From assembly GCA_014549065.1 (NCBI GenBank), contig JACDOX010000023.1:1281835-1345834 (forward strand): a stretch of 64,000 nucleotides of DNA, in the 5' to 3' direction. The notes under the pieces were generated by a model. That model ran no database searches. It saw nothing but the letters and a program-made list of their open reading frames with translations, and was not told where the DNA came from. Both the position numbers and the translations under genes were made by a program. Source of the stretch: Cardinalis cardinalis (lineage: Eukaryota; Chordata; Aves; Passeriformes; Cardinalidae). Shown here piece by piece: positions 22,521-36,600 of the stretch (within the stretch, counting starts at the first letter, position 1; the number at the start of each line of letters is the position of its first letter).

Positions 22521-24949
22521 AAAAGCACTTTGTAACATGGAATATTGTCACCTTTCAGCTCTGAAAGCTCACTGGAAAGAGCAATTGTTAAAGCTTTGTG
22601 GAATTCATGGAGACCAAGCAGACAAGCTATCTAGATGGAAAAGCAAATGCTAAGTGCCTTGGAAAAGTTTTCTTGAAACTATAGGAAATGCACTTTCTGT
22701 AACTCCAGAATTAGTTGTAGAAAAGGAAAAAGAGGGAGGGTGAAAATCAGCTGGTTAGGATTACAATAACACAGGAAAATATGTCCTAATTGTGCCAGCA
22801 TTACGGAAGCGAGGGACAGCATCTTGTAAGTTACAAACTGCAGCGTGTTGCCTTGGCTGCGGGGAGAAAAGGAAAAACAATGTAAATACTGTTGTGTGCA
22901 ACTTCCCCTTCCTCTCATACTGCAGCCAGCATGAAAAAAATAATAATTTAGGCACCCCACAACTTCCTAGTATAGTTGGCTTTTATGATGCAAATGGTCC
23001 ATCATTTTATGAAATGGACAATTCTCAGGGACTAGGATGTTCCAACAGAACTCAATCTTATTGAATTCATTTGTTCTCAGTTCTCTTAATGAGCCTGATT
23101 AAGTACAGGTGGAAATACTTGTGCTTCAAAATGACTTGCAGAGACCCAGCTGTCCTGGGGAGGTTTGGGTGAGAGGAAGGTCAGGTTGGTCTGAAACCTG
23201 CTCTGTAATTGTGTTTGTGAGCCCCAGGGGCTGTTGTGCCATGACTCAACAAAATATGTAAGCATGTGATTTCTTAGAAAATCTTCTCTGGGGAATTTGT
23301 GAATTTTGAGGAATGGAAGTCTTGATTTTCTGAAGAATTTGTCGTACTAATTGAGATGAGTGGGGGAATCTAGGGCAATGCTGGTACCCTTGTTGATGGA
23401 GCTCTCTTATCCCACCATCAGTGTTTTGTAATGTCAGCTGTACCTCTGGCTTGAATTTGTATTTGAATTCTGGTGTGGAAGAATTCACAGTGACCAGAGC
23501 TGGGCTGTAGAGGTGGATTTGAGTTTACAAGAAAGTTTTCTCCTTCAGCCTGAAGCCCTCTTGTAAAGGGCTCTCTGCATTCACTCAGGATGAGAGGTAT
23601 GCAGCTGGTATTTTGAGAGGGCCAAGAAAAGTAAGAGAAATCCTAATTTAGTTGGTAAATATAATGATACCTGATAAGTGCTTCAGTGAAATGAGAGAAA
23701 ACCTGCTTTCAAAGAATGAGCTCTTTTCAAGGGTGAGGTTGGAGTTGTGTTGCAGCCCCAGGCATAGTGCTGAGAGCACTGACAGGGACTCAGACCCTGC
23801 CCTGAGAGAGCCCAAACCTTTCATGTTTAGCCTTTGGTGTCTCTGTTGTCTTCAAACACACACACTCCCCCTCCCCCCACACTTGTTGACTTTTAAATAC
23901 ATTTAATTTCTAGTGTGCCATGTACCTGGATGGCAGTGGCCTAAATGAGCTGTGGTGGTTTGGGATCTGGAAGATTCTGGAAATCCTGGAATAATTTAAT
24001 CCTTGTGAGTTTTTGTTCTGTTGTATGTTTTGTTGTTTAACCAAATTGAAACATGGGAAAAGCTGAGTAAAGTGAAAACTCCTAAGGCAAAGCTCCTGTA
24101 TGACTCAGCTCTCCTTGCCTGTGACTGCAGCCTGTGCTGTCCATCCTGGTTCACTGTCTGTATGGAATGGGTCACACCAGATCCTGCTCTGTTGGTAGAG
24201 CTCCCTACCTCTCCAAGTTTGATGGAGCTCCTAATTCTCTCCAGTCTCATTGGGCTGTTTGGAGAATCTCCCTTTCTGAATAAGAGGCGGAGGAAAAGGG
24301 TAATGCCTAATTAAAAGTCATAAATCCCCCTGAGTGGGCAAACTCTTGTGCTGAATTCATCTTTCTCACCCACCCCAGTTTTTAGTAGCATTCCAGTGCC
24401 TGTGTTCACAGCTGCCTGTGTTCAGAGGTTGCCAGTGTGTGTTGTGGTCACTCAGGAAGCTGTAACTCCTTCTGGTGGGCCTGGGAAGAAATGCCCCGTT
24501 CTGCAGGGCTTGGGTCAGGCTGGTGGCTGCAAAGCAATGTGGGGAGATGAGCATCACCCCCTCTCTCATCTGCAGTGCATCCTGCAATAGGTAATGCAGC
24601 TCTGGCTGCTGCTTCTCATGGCTTGCTGCCAGTCCAGCATGGTTTTCCTTCAATCAAAGGGAAGTCCCACACCCTGAAGGTGTTCTGTGCTGGTCAGTGT
24701 CCTTCATTCCCATTTGCTGTTTGCTTTGCTCATGTCTGTTGTTGTTGTCTTGCCAACCCTGACCTGGGCAAAGTTATGGGAATAGTTTAATTGTATCTTC
24801 AACTGGATGTTCAGCAACTTCACTGGTCACTTCCAGTCTGTCATTGAGTACACTGAACTGTGACCTTCCCATTCCAAAGAAGTGCTCTCCAAAGAGCATT
24901 GTAAATCCCTCTGCCTTCCAGCAAAACTGCTTTAACAATTTCTAGCTGG

Positions 24950-24974
24950 CTTATGGCTATAGGACAGCCATAAG
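24950..24974. repeat. 9-bp inverted repeat
   Basis: CTTATGGCT and AGCCATAAG are exact reverse complements separated by seven bases. No T-run follows, so this is not a typical terminator. It could be chance or a palindromic factor site. Confidence 0.6.
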
Positions 24975-25807
24975 GTTGGATGCCTTGTATCTCTGTTGTG
25001 TAAGTTCTGCTTCAGTTAAAAATTACCTTTTTATGTCTGAAGGACCAAGGCAGAAGCTTTTTTCCCCCCACTTTATTTGACCAAAGATGTGCATAAGCGC
25101 AGTGACATTTGTTTGCTGTCTGTCTTTGCACGTGCTGACTGAACTTTCCCAGGCCAGACTTAGATCTGGTTGCTAAAAAACGGAGTGCAGTTGCTACAGT
25201 TCATGGGGTTATTAGTCTGGCCTCCCATTTAAAATTTATCATCTTCCTCAGCATGGTGTTCTTAGCATTAACCTTACTTTTTGTCTTCTCACACATTCCC
25301 TTGTGGAAAACATGCAGCCTGCTGTTAGGGGCAGAACAGCAGATTTTAGTAGGGGATGAGCTACGCCCTGTACCAAGCTGTGCAAAGCTGTTTATTGATC
25401 TTGTGAAAGTAGAAATGAAAGAGGTGCTTGTGTGTTAGCTGGGCTGGTATGTGGTATGTGTGGCTGTATAGATTCACATGTGTCTTATTTATTTATAGTT
25501 TCTATATTTAAGTACAGCTGCATAGTTATTTAGTGTAGATTAATAATGTATATGCTTTTAATAATATCAGCTTGAGAATCCTGCTGTCCTTTTGGCTTCA
25601 GTATGGGCAAACACGTTGACTGGTCATGATGTGCTCACAGGATACTCACAGAGGTAAAACTCCTTGTGTGAGGGTAGATCCCCTGGCTGCTCGTGATGCT
25701 GTTTGATAGTACTCACACAAGTCAGTTCATTGTGGCTGTTCTGTGACCTGGGACATCAGCTCTGCTTCCTGAAAAGTTTGATGTCAAGTCATGGAGGGGT
25801 TTTTGTT

Positions 25808-25855
25808 TTTTTTTTAACAGAGCACTTTACTTTTTTTTAACAGAGCATTTTACTT
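25808..25855. repeat. 23-base tandem duplication
   Basis: A T-run followed by AACAGAGCACTTTAC is repeated 23 bases later as a T-run plus AACAGAGCATTTTAC, one mismatch in the non-T part. It reads as a recent local duplication. Confidence 0.8.
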
Positions 25856-27866
25856 TTTGGTGGACTCTCAGCACCCTGNGGGTGTGGCTGATGAGTCATG
25901 GGCACGATGTATGACAGGTTTATGGATGTGACAGTTGTGCCCCCTTAGAGTCACCATCCAGATAAGAACAAGTGCTGGACACTTCTCCCTGTTCTGCTGG
26001 CGGAACTTCCAGCAGATGCTGAGGTGCTGCTAAAAGTGAACTTGTATCATGTGTGAAGAAGTAGGAAAGAGATTCTGCAGTTCCAAAACAAACTTTCCAT
26101 GACTGAAAAGGGTGTACTTGCCTTGTATATCCTGTGTTTTCAAACAGAAGAGAGGGCATATTAATCATTTGGGATGGGATCATTTGGCATCACCAGGCAC
26201 CTGAATCTGCTCCGTAGCATTATAACTATTTATCCAAATGTTTTTTAGAGTGGCAACTTTGCCATTCTTGAGGTAATTTATTTCTAGTCTAGTTCAATTT
26301 ATGCATGCTGTGCCCCAAAATGATGAGTTTCCTGATCTACTAATTACTTAACCTGGGGTGCTGGGTGCTGCTTTTTGCAGCCCTCAAGGAATCAATTGTT
26401 TGTTTTGCTGTTCTGGCTCATCTTGGCACAGTCTGAGTGGTTCAGTCCTCACTTTTTTCTTTCTTCCATTGGTGTGGGATGCTGATATCTACTCTGTACT
26501 TTAAAAGGCCTTTTTGAGAAGAAGGCTGCTTCGTGTGTTGCTTTATATTGGGACAGTTTTAACAGCAGGATTTGGGGTTTTTGTTTTGTTTGTTTTCCTA
26601 TTAGACGTGAGGTAGATTACATCCCTATCTTTTCACTGACCTCTACTGAAAGAAATTGAGGGCCTGGCTGTAGGCTTAGATTTAGGCGTGTTTGTGTTTG
26701 GAGAAGCCGTGGTGGTTGGCATGGTTAATATTCAATCACCCCTTTGTCATTATCATGGTGAGGTGACATTGCAGTGCCTCTTATGTGGCAGTTTCTAGGT
26801 GGATGTGATGTTTAAATATTCACCTCTCAGTTTGAAGTGCTGTACTGAAAACAAGGTTAATTCAAGAAGACATTGCACAGTTTTACCTCTTTCCCTCCCC
26901 TTCCATCCACCCTAACTGACTCATCCCTGGCTCCTCAGTCCTTAGTGTCTCCTGTATACATAACACTTGGTGGTTGTAACTGCTGAGTGGTTTGTCAATG
27001 ATTATTTTCTTGGTTATGGAGGGAGTCAGAGATGTTGTTATTGATGCCAGCTCTAATTAGAGGTTATTCAGCTGGCATGTGTTTTGGGAAAGTAGTCCTT
27101 AGGATATTCAGATGTCAGAAACTAACTGGAGACCATCATGCCTACCTCTTCCTGTCAGCTCTTGGGATCTTACGTTCCAGAGGGAGCCCAATTTTCTGAC
27201 TTAATCACGTCTGGGGCCTCTGTGNCAGTGTCTCATTTTGAACTGGATGACTTGTGGCAAGTCCAGGGCTTTGTTCTGCTGACCTGAAGGAAAAATCTTC
27301 CCTTTTTCCCTGGGCACCTGTTTGGGGAGGGNCTTGGGGACCTCCAGTGTTCCCTTCTAGCCTTACCTTTCTGTGGACCTGTTACTGCTTCCAGGGACAA
27401 TTAGTGCATTTAGGGGACTGTGGATTCTTGTAGATGCACCTTGTATGCCAAACTCCAGTTTACATCTCTGAGGAGAATTGCCCCAGGAGTTTCCTTTGGT
27501 CTGTAGCCATGAGGGATATGGCCTGAGCTGCTGATGCTGGCTCTGTTGGAAGTGGACATCATTTTAAAGAGCAGTGGATGTGGTTTGATGTGAGAGTGGG
27601 AAAACAATAGCTTATGTTTTCATTTACTGCCTCAGTATATCTAATGCCAGTTCTGGTCATCTGTANTTTCTTAGGATTTATACTTTATGTCTACTGAAGA
27701 GCACTGTGGTGTTTAATACCATGTATTCTGACTCTAGGCTCCTAAATATTTATGGTTTTTTGGTCACCTTGAACAGACTTGTCCTTCCTTGTGTTTATTT
27801 CCCCTCAGTATAGGTGGGCCAATGCATACCTGCTTTGCAAAGCATTTTGAAAGCTACAGACAGAAG

Positions 27867-27915
27867 GAACATCTGTCTGCCATGGAAGATCATGGAACAT
27901 CTCTGCCATGGAAAG
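27867..27915. repeat. Imperfect tandem duplication, about 27 bases
   Basis: GGAACATCTGTCTGCCATGG recurs downstream as GGAACATCTCTGCCATGG, followed in both by AA. The second copy lacks two bases. Confidence 0.7.
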
Positions 27916-30718
27916 TCTCCCTTCTGTATTCTCTGTATCCACTTGTACAGCCCTTACACCCACGTGAACCTTGTGAGCTGCATTTCCAGGCTGGAGTAGC
28001 CACTGCTGCTGCTGGNGACTGTGCCACAGCTCTCATGAATGAGAGGAAAAGGCATGCAGGGCAGTTTTTGGAGAATAAGCCTTGTCTAGAGTTGTGATGA
28101 CTGTGCTCCAATGACAAGGATGCAGAACAATCTCTCCAGGAAGGTTTTTTATCTTGGTTGTTTTTCACTTGACATTATGAACTTGGTCTACATATGCACT
28201 CACTAAAGCAGAAAGAAAGCCCAGTCTACAAAGCTTTGGCAAAAGTCTTTAAAACTTCTGGGGTCTCTAGGGCAGGGATCAAGCTGTTTTGCACATTTGG
28301 GATGCAAAACCATTTTGGTTTTGTCTGTAATGAAAGTAAGTTGTTGATTTCTCTGCTTTTATTACCACTGTGTTCAGTGACTGCAGATCTCGGCTTCCCA
28401 ATGACCTTGTGTCCCAGAGACTAAGCCTTCGCAATGTTGATCATCTATTAATCTTAATATTTATCCTCAAAATACATAAAAAGGAGTTANGACCTTGGCA
28501 TAAGAAATGAAAATAAATAGGTAAGGGAAGCTATTATTTATTTTTTCAACATTTGCATTCTGTGTATGACTTCACAAAGTGTTTTTCTAACATGAATTAA
28601 TCTTTTCTACACTCTGGTATCCCACTGGTTTGTTCTTAAAATACTCTTTTCTGCACAGCCAGCTCAGTGCTTTGCAGACCACCCAGAACAATTGTATTCA
28701 AACTGGGAGCTGCATTCAGTGATTGGGCCTTTTTAAACTTTCAAATAATATTTTGTCTTCCTTGACTTTTTGTTAATTGGAGCTTATATTTTATANGTGG
28801 GATTTTGGTGGATTAAGAAAGGGAGTGGCTGTTTGCCTCTTGTTTGCTAAACCCAAAGGGGCTGTTTAGCCTAATCTCATTTCAGCTCAGTGTTTGTCTA
28901 ACAGAGCTTACTTAGAGGGTCAAAGCAGTATAGATGGCACCTACACAAATAATAGAAGTATTTGCTCATGCTAAGAGATTGATCAGCACATATCCATCAG
29001 TGTCTGCCTGTCCATGTTCTCTGTCCTGCTGGGCAGTTTCCATCTGTGGGTTGTTCCTGCAGCAAAACTCTTCCTTTGAGTTTTTCAAGAGTCTCTCCAG
29101 CTATGGTTTCAAAGGAGACTAAATTAATTTTTAAATACTGGAGTATGTTGGCTCTGCCTGCATCTCTTGGACGCAGAGCCGAGGTGCAGTAGGCAGGGAA
29201 ATAGCAGCTGGACCAAGCCAAGCCTGGAGTGGGCACCCACCACTCAAAGGAGGAAATTGCACTGACAAAGCAACCTCAGTTTGCTGGGGGCTCAAGGCCT
29301 GGAGAGGGTTTTCTGCTGCAANAGCCCCTGTGTGTTGTAAAGATGATTGTTAAAAGCAGCCTCACAAGTTACTGTCCTGTAGGATTTGTTCATGTTCTGT
29401 AGGATTTNTTTAGGTGCCTATGCCAAATATCTGGCACACCAGTGAGGAGCTGCTGACACTGGACATGGGAAAATCAACTTAGTAGTTGTCTATTGGGCCA
29501 TGTTGGATCTCCTCAGAGCAAGCTGGGAGATCCAAGCAGATGATGATGTTGAACCCATTTTCAGTAAAGGAGTTTGGAGGTGTTGAGTGAGAGGGAACAA
29601 TTTGGAAGCAGATCTCAGTTGCAAAGAGGGAAGGAAAATCCCATTCTTGGCTGCTAGATAAAAGGTCCTCAAGAATTGAACAGAGGAAGGTGCCGGGCTT
29701 GGTTTGCACTNTGTTTTAGTGGATGCATCGTTGCTGAGTGCACAGGTTACTAAAAATGAGAATGTTGGCCAGTGTGTTGGGTGGCTTGAGGTTGGTGCAC
29801 GTTGGCAGTGCTGGAGCTCGAGTTGGCTTCTTGTCCCCATGTGTCCTTGGGAGCCTTTAGCTGCAAAATGTTTAAGTCACAGGCACCCCTGAGTCAGGGG
29901 AGATGAGCTAAGCTGTTGGCTGCNGTGCCTTGTCACTCAATATGGAGCACTGCACTCCCCGCAGAACACTTTGCCTCTGAGCTTCCCACTGCCGTTCCAT
30001 CTCCTTTCCCATCTTCTGTGCTCTGAGCTACCACAGACCTGGCTCAAGTGCTGGGCCCCTTCTCGGGCCCAGTGCTGCTGGCAGCTGAGATGTGCCATGG
30101 ATGTTTCTGCTGGCAGTGCCCCATGCAGTGTGGCTCCTGTGCTGCTTCCAGGCAGCTTCCTGAGCTTGGCTCCTGCTATGGCACAAGAATCTAAAACCAG
30201 TCGATGAAGAATCTTTCTCAGCAGAGCTCAGATGTCTGAAAAGCAGATTTCAGCTTGGTTGCTGTGTGCACTGAAAGTCTCTCACTGTGGGGAAGATGAG
30301 AAGAAACTATTATTTTGAAATCTTTTGTTGAGTGATGATTGATAAGAGCTGTTCATCACAGGGAAACTTAGTCAGGAGTCAACAGGTGCCTCTTCTGCAT
30401 TCTGCAGTCATGGAAAAAAATTAGCAAGAGCACAACAGGTTATTCCAATTTGACATGCAGTGCCTGGGAACAACAACTGACAAGTCCCAATTTGTGTCCA
30501 GCTGCTTAAAAACTACCACCCAGCTTGGTATTATCCCTCTGCCCTCGGGAGGCTTGTCTTGTGAAAAGAGTTATTGATGGCTGATTTCAGCATTCCTCAG
30601 GGCTGTGCTCATGCTGAAGTATCTGCNCCAAGTCCTGATTTCAAACTAAATGAACTCTGGGTTGTAAATTAGAAATATNATTCTTTAATATATTCTCTTT
30701 GTCTGTATTTTCAATGCT

Positions 30719-30732
30719 TATATATATATATG
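30719..30732. repeat. (TA)n microsatellite
   Basis: Seven TA units in AT-rich intergenic DNA. Confidence 0.85.
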
Positions 30733-33470
30733 AATCTCAGTCCTTTTGAAGCTTTCTTTGTGGAAAGACTGGGAATTTGGGCAGGGATGATGCTACAGTG
30801 TTTTCAATCCAGATACTTAACAGAGTGTAATACATGTTTCTGTGCCCTGAACTAATTTAAATTTAACTCATTTAAATCTGATTAATAATATCTGTTTTGT
30901 ACGGCTTTCTTTGCACCCCAAGAGCAACGCAGAAAGAATTCCCCTCATTCTGAGAGTCCTTTTTGTNCATTTTGAGTGAAGCAAAGGCTTTTGAATCGTT
31001 GCAGGGCTGGCAGTGGAGGCAGTGGTGTGGGCTGTGTGGTCAGGAGTGCTGCCCGGATGTGCTGCCTGCTCAGCAGGGGCTCCTGTCCCGGGGACCCTGC
31101 AGGGTGGGCAGGGCCGGGGCTGGATGGACCATCCTGGCAGCACCATCCTTTTGATTTTCTGGGAGCTGACTGCCTGAGACCTTGGCACGTGCTGTGCAGC
31201 CAAAGCCCAGTGGGGTACTCAGTGGGGATGTGATGCAGCTCTGTAAGTGCAGACATTTAANGTCACTTATCTCTTGTGGGGTAAGGACAGTCAGACCTGG
31301 CAGAGCTGGTTTGCAGCTGCTGCCCCAGAAAGGCTGGGTCTTCTGCAGCTCTCAGGGCTTATCTGTCAGCCCTGTGCAAATGTCCCCAGACACATCAGGG
31401 CAGGTCAAATGACACTGAATGCCTACATGTTGGTGCTTTGTGTAGGTAATGTGTAATAAGTGTAACAGCCTGGTAAAAGGAGCTAAAAGCCCCTGATGAT
31501 GACAATATAAGTGTGTGTTGTAAAAAAGNGATATCAGCAGTCTTGTCTGTCTCTGTTTCTTTGCTAATTTTCACTTATTAACTCTGTATTAGCTTCCCTT
31601 CTGCTCTTCCTTTTCTAATATCCCTGAGGAATANGTCTAGAAGCAAGGGCTGGTGAGCACATTCTTCTCCTGGATAGAGACTTCCTCTGAGCTATTTTTT
31701 TTCTCTCCTGTCAGGTTGTGAGCCCTCCCAGCTCCAGGATCAGGGCTGTAGTGTTCCTCTTCCCTTTCTGTGCAGGTTGTTTACACAAGTATCAGTGGAT
31801 CATGACTTCAAGTGCTAATCTCTGTAACTCAGAAAAGAAAACACCGTATTGCCAGAGCCATGCCTGGAGTCCTGTCGTTATTAATCACCTGTAGCTATTG
31901 CTGCTTGAAAACCAACTCTTGTGTAGTTATTTATTGATGGCTGCTTTGTGTTGGACAGGGTATAAACACAAATGGGAGATAATCCTGTTTTGATGAGTTG
32001 AAATCTAAATAAACAGGGTAGACGAAGTAGGGAAGAAAGCAAAACTGTGAAATGCCTTAGTGTGTAAAAACCCCTTAATCTCTCTGGTTTTCCATTTGTT
32101 AAATGGAGTAATGGTGCTGTCTTCAAACTTAATTTAGATGGCAGCCCCTCCAGAACCACTACGGATTAGCTTCTGATTGTTTTTTGTTCTTTTGTGCTTC
32201 TACTCTGCTGAGCATGAGATTCTGATTCTGGTTAGGAGCTGGGGGTACTGCTCCACAAAAAGTGTGTGTTGTGGGAAAGTGTGTGTCTCAAGGAAAATTA
32301 TGAGATAATCAGAGTGGCTTATGATCTATGTGATGCTAAATNCTACCCTCATTACTTCATTCACTCTACATATACAAATGTGTCCTACTGCCTTGAAGTG
32401 TCCTCATGCAAAAAAGAAAAACTGAGAGGAAGCTACAGCTGCCATTTGTACCATAGTAAAAGTCAAGGTTTTTGTAGTGAAGTACAAATTTCTGAGCTTG
32501 ATTCTAAAGCTCTAGAAGAACTAAAAAAAAAAAAAAAAGCTTTTAGGAGTTATCTACTATTTGGTTATTTTGGGTTGTTCTTGTTTGGTTTTTTAAAAGT
32601 GTCTTAAAATCACTGATTTATAAAACTGACACTTTTGTCTGGTACATTCTAAAGGCCTTTTCATAGAAACAAATGACCTTACTATTTTTTTTAAGACCAA
32701 AACCACATCTATTTGCGTGAATNCATTGGAGTTTTTTCACTAAATAAAGCTAATCCTGTTCCTTTCCCCACCACAGCTGATACTGAATTGAGATGTATCT
32801 AGTGTACTTTTAAATGTTCTGCTGACTTGTAGGCACNAGTGTAATCTGTATTAAAAAAAAAGTCTTTGGTAAGCTTCTTTTGCCAGTGTTTAAAAACTGA
32901 GGAACTCATAAGTGATAACATGATGCAGTNGCCTTGGCAGGATGGTGCTCAAACAACCCATAGGCTTTTGCNAAGTGTGAATGCAATGTGTCCTCAGCCA
33001 CTGGGGGAAAAATCCACTGATCCTGGACGGATGAGGGCTTGCAGGAGGGGAGGCTGGATTGCAGATACAGAGGATGAGATGTGGAAGAAGCTCTCACCCT
33101 GGAGCACCCTCTGCTCCCTGGAGCATTTTGGGAGGGCTCTCTGTCTGCAGGATGGGGCTACTGAGAGCAGGAGGAGGCTGTCCCCTTCCTTCCCTTAATG
33201 CCAGCAGCCACTCCTCTGCTTTGGACCTTGTTTGGTGCCTCAGCATGCAGGATCTACCACGGGGGGATGTGCAGCTGAACAATGCAATATTCCCTCGTAC
33301 AAATCTCCCTGGACTCAGTGGGAATTTTGCTAGTGCCAGATTGGATCCCACTAATGGAAAAGACTGACTTGGGGGAAGGACTAGATCAATGCACTATTGT
33401 TCCTTATGCTATATTTAAAAGCATGCATTTCATGGAAATTTAAAAATTAAACTTGTAGGCCACATGTATC

Positions 33471-33620
33471 CATAGCTCCTGTGAATAATTGGAGCCATTC
33501 ATCTCCTGGGCTGGCGCAAAGCAGCCGTTGTTCCAGCGGGGCCGTGGCTTTCCTATCTCATCTTCAGCCAGGGTGATGAGAGAATAATTGTGGTGGCAGC
33601 AGACAAAGGTACTTATTTTT
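33471..33620. promoter_or_regulatory. Candidate conserved regulatory element
   Basis: A compact segment with CpG-containing GC-rich centre is flanked by two exact GAATAATTG motifs at 33483-33491 and 33582-33590, 99 bases apart. The ATAATTG core suits homeodomain factors. The texture is that of conserved non-coding DNA, but conservation was not tested. Confidence 0.3.
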
Positions 33621-36600
33621 GCAGAGATGACTGGCCAGGCTGGGAGTAAACTGAGCTTTGCTTATTCCTTCCCCACCTGGGTTCCTGGTCTAATTTGAGA
33701 TTTATTTATTTTGTTGGTTTAANTTTGTAATAAAGATGTGGATTAATTTCACATGCCTGGTGATCATTAAGGGACAGCTGCTCTTTGCCACTTCCCTTTA
33801 GCAGATAAATGTGCCTTTGTTATTTTTGTATTTGTTTTCCCCCATTGGTTTTGTATTTATCAGTTTTTCTAATTAAAAAAACAACAACAGATGAATGGAT
33901 GCTATTTCTGAAAAGAAAAAGCCCACTGCCCCAATACAGACAGTCAGTGTNATTTTGCTGACTGGATGTTTTGCTTTTAAGAAAATCTGGCCTTTAAGTT
34001 TTCCTTGGCTTTTGAGAGGAGCCAAATGCATAATTCACTTGGCCTCTGTGCACTACTTTTGGATTCTGCTGTGGCCCCATTTGCAAGAGAATAGCAGGAA
34101 GGATGTACAGTGCCCACTTTTTTCTTGCGCCTGTGACACAGGGAGAGGGGGTGTTAGTTTGATTAACTATAGGTCACTGAAGAGACAGATGAAAAGTGGC
34201 AAAATGTAAATCGACTTTGTCCCAGCTACCTTCATTGTTTGCCATTGCTTGTGTCTGCTTGCCCATGACACTGAGAGCGTGGTCTCTTGGAAACTGGTGT
34301 GTGTGAGCTTCCCTCCGTGGACTCTGAGGGCATGCCTAAGATTTTGGAGATGTTTCTTGAGAAATCCCCCACAGGTCTGAGAGCAGGATGAATGTGCTGA
34401 TTGTTTTTGAGGTGATACCAGTGGCACCACTTGAAGTGTTAAATGCTGGGACACCTGCAGCGAGTGCCTGTGCACACAATTTTGCTGGAGCAGGTTTTGA
34501 AACCTGAGCTGTTGAATGTGATCTTACTGTGGCTTAGTGTTAAAAGCCTTGTTTTTCTTGCCTGAGACTCATTCCCCTGAAGCTCTAGAGCTCTAGCTAG
34601 TATAAACAGCTGCCCCTGAATGCTATCTGTTGTATAACTTAAGGCTTGAGGGCTTTTCCCCNCCATTCCCAGGCTTACAAAGGACTGTCAAGGTGCAGGG
34701 CAGAACCACCAGGTTGAGGCAAACCCCATCCCTCTGTGCTCAGGCATGGGTTGAGGCTGTGGAGGGAGCATTACCATTATCCAAACTTTTGAGAAGGTGC
34801 TTGTAAAGAGGGAGAAATGGGTGAGATATCCACAGACTGAAGAGCCTCAGATTGCCAAGAGTGAAGGTAGAAAAACAGTTTCTTTCATGTCCTGCCAAGA
34901 GTGCCAGGAGTGAAGTGGCTCAGAGATCACTGACTAAGGAGCTACATGATGTGTGCTAAAAAAAGATGGGGCAAGTGAGAAATGTAAAGAGTATCTGCTC
35001 TACTTCTGGATCTCTTGACTTTGCAGTACAAATAAAAAAATCAAACAGCACTCCCAAAAAACCTGCATAGGTCTTGTTTGGTTGTTTGTTTTCCCCTACC
35101 TAAACTTATCCTGTAGCATTACCAGGCTTAGTATACTCCTGTTTTTCTCTTTGATATGTTTTCCAAGTTCTTTGCCAGTATTAAATCTGATGAGTTCCCT
35201 ATTGATCCAACAGCAAAGAAAATCAACTTCACTTTTCTCTGCACAGATTTGACTGTAAATACTTCCTTGCAGTATAGTGATGGCAAGCAATGCAGTATCA
35301 TGGTAATCAAATCACCTTAGATAGCCGCTATAGGTAACTTCTCTGAGAATGTAGAACATTGCAGAATTCATGAGTGGCAAGGATATATTGGTAGAGATAT
35401 CAAAATCCCCAGAACCTCACTGGTATATGCTGAGGCAGTATCCTTAGCAAGGTCTGTATTTCTGAAAGAAATCAGCCTTTAACTAGAAAGCTAAAAAAGT
35501 TGCATCTATAAACACCTGAAATAGGTAAAGGGCCAGCTTCTCTCCAGATATCTTGGTGATAGCTCTTCTGTGTGCAGGAGCTGTGTGAGAGACAAGACGT
35601 GCAAAACATCACCTTGGCACGAAGGTCAATTTGGCCTCAGCTAATTCACAACCTACCTGATAAGACTGGTCTGCTCACACTGACACCATTTGCAGGTGAG
35701 GGCTCTTTGGTCTGAGTGTGCCCAAGCACAGGCAGCAGACAAGTGGAGACCTTGGCATTTGCCCTGGTGGAAGCACACAGCCACCAGCTGCTGAGGGTGC
35801 AGCCGGCGTGACTTGAGATCTGGCGCTGCCTCCCTGCTGGACTGAGGCACGCTGGGGGCACTGCACTGTTCCAAGCTCACAGCAAGTGCTGGTAGGGGGT
35901 GCTGGCAGGGCCAGGGGCCCCAGCACCTCTGCTGCCCTGCAGGGCTCAGTGTGCCCCTTGCCACCTTGGGCGCTTCTGCTCAGTGCCAGAGGCGCAGCCC
36001 CCGCCCCGAGCGCGTCCCCCCTGCACAGACACGCCTGGCACGGGCGTACCTGGAAGGCAGCTTGGGAAACTGATCCAAATTAAACCAGCTTAGCAAATAT
36101 AGCCCAAACACTTCGCTTTTGCTGAGATTAGCTTCCCAGTTCTGGTGTGCTGTGTGGCCTGCTGGCTGTTTGTGCTGGTCTCACAGTGGGGTGAGCAGCC
36201 GGACAGGGTCAGACTGGGCATTCAGGATCAGTATGGCCTCACACTGCCCCCAAGATACTCCTGAAACCTGACTTCAGGTTTGCTAAAATGTGGTTTCCTG
36301 TTTTTTAGTGAAGTGTTTGGCTTTTTAGTATTCAGGGAGGAGCACTAGTGGCCCTCAGCTAGCCAGCAGTGTTCATCACAGCATTAAGCCTACAGATTAA
36401 TTAAACCCCAATAGATGATAACATTGCCCAAAATCAATTAAAATGTTACAAGCTAAACTACNTTAAAAGAAATTGTTCCTTTTTTTGTTTAATGTGGATC
36501 ATCTATTTTTGGTGGGCACTGTGGTGTGGAGCACTGCCTCTGAGAGACAGTCATTCCCCCATCCAGAGGACCTTGACAAACATATATATTTCTATATGTG

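Larger units (their letters stand above)
22521..33470. other. Intergenic, no gene recognised
   Basis: About 11 kb without a convincing exon. It contains an imperfect inverted-repeat hairpin at 24950-24974, a 23-base tandem duplication near 25816, a TA microsatellite at 30719-30732 and an A16 tract at 32523-32538 after a short open frame. The rest looks like unique AT-leaning DNA. Confidence 0.55.
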
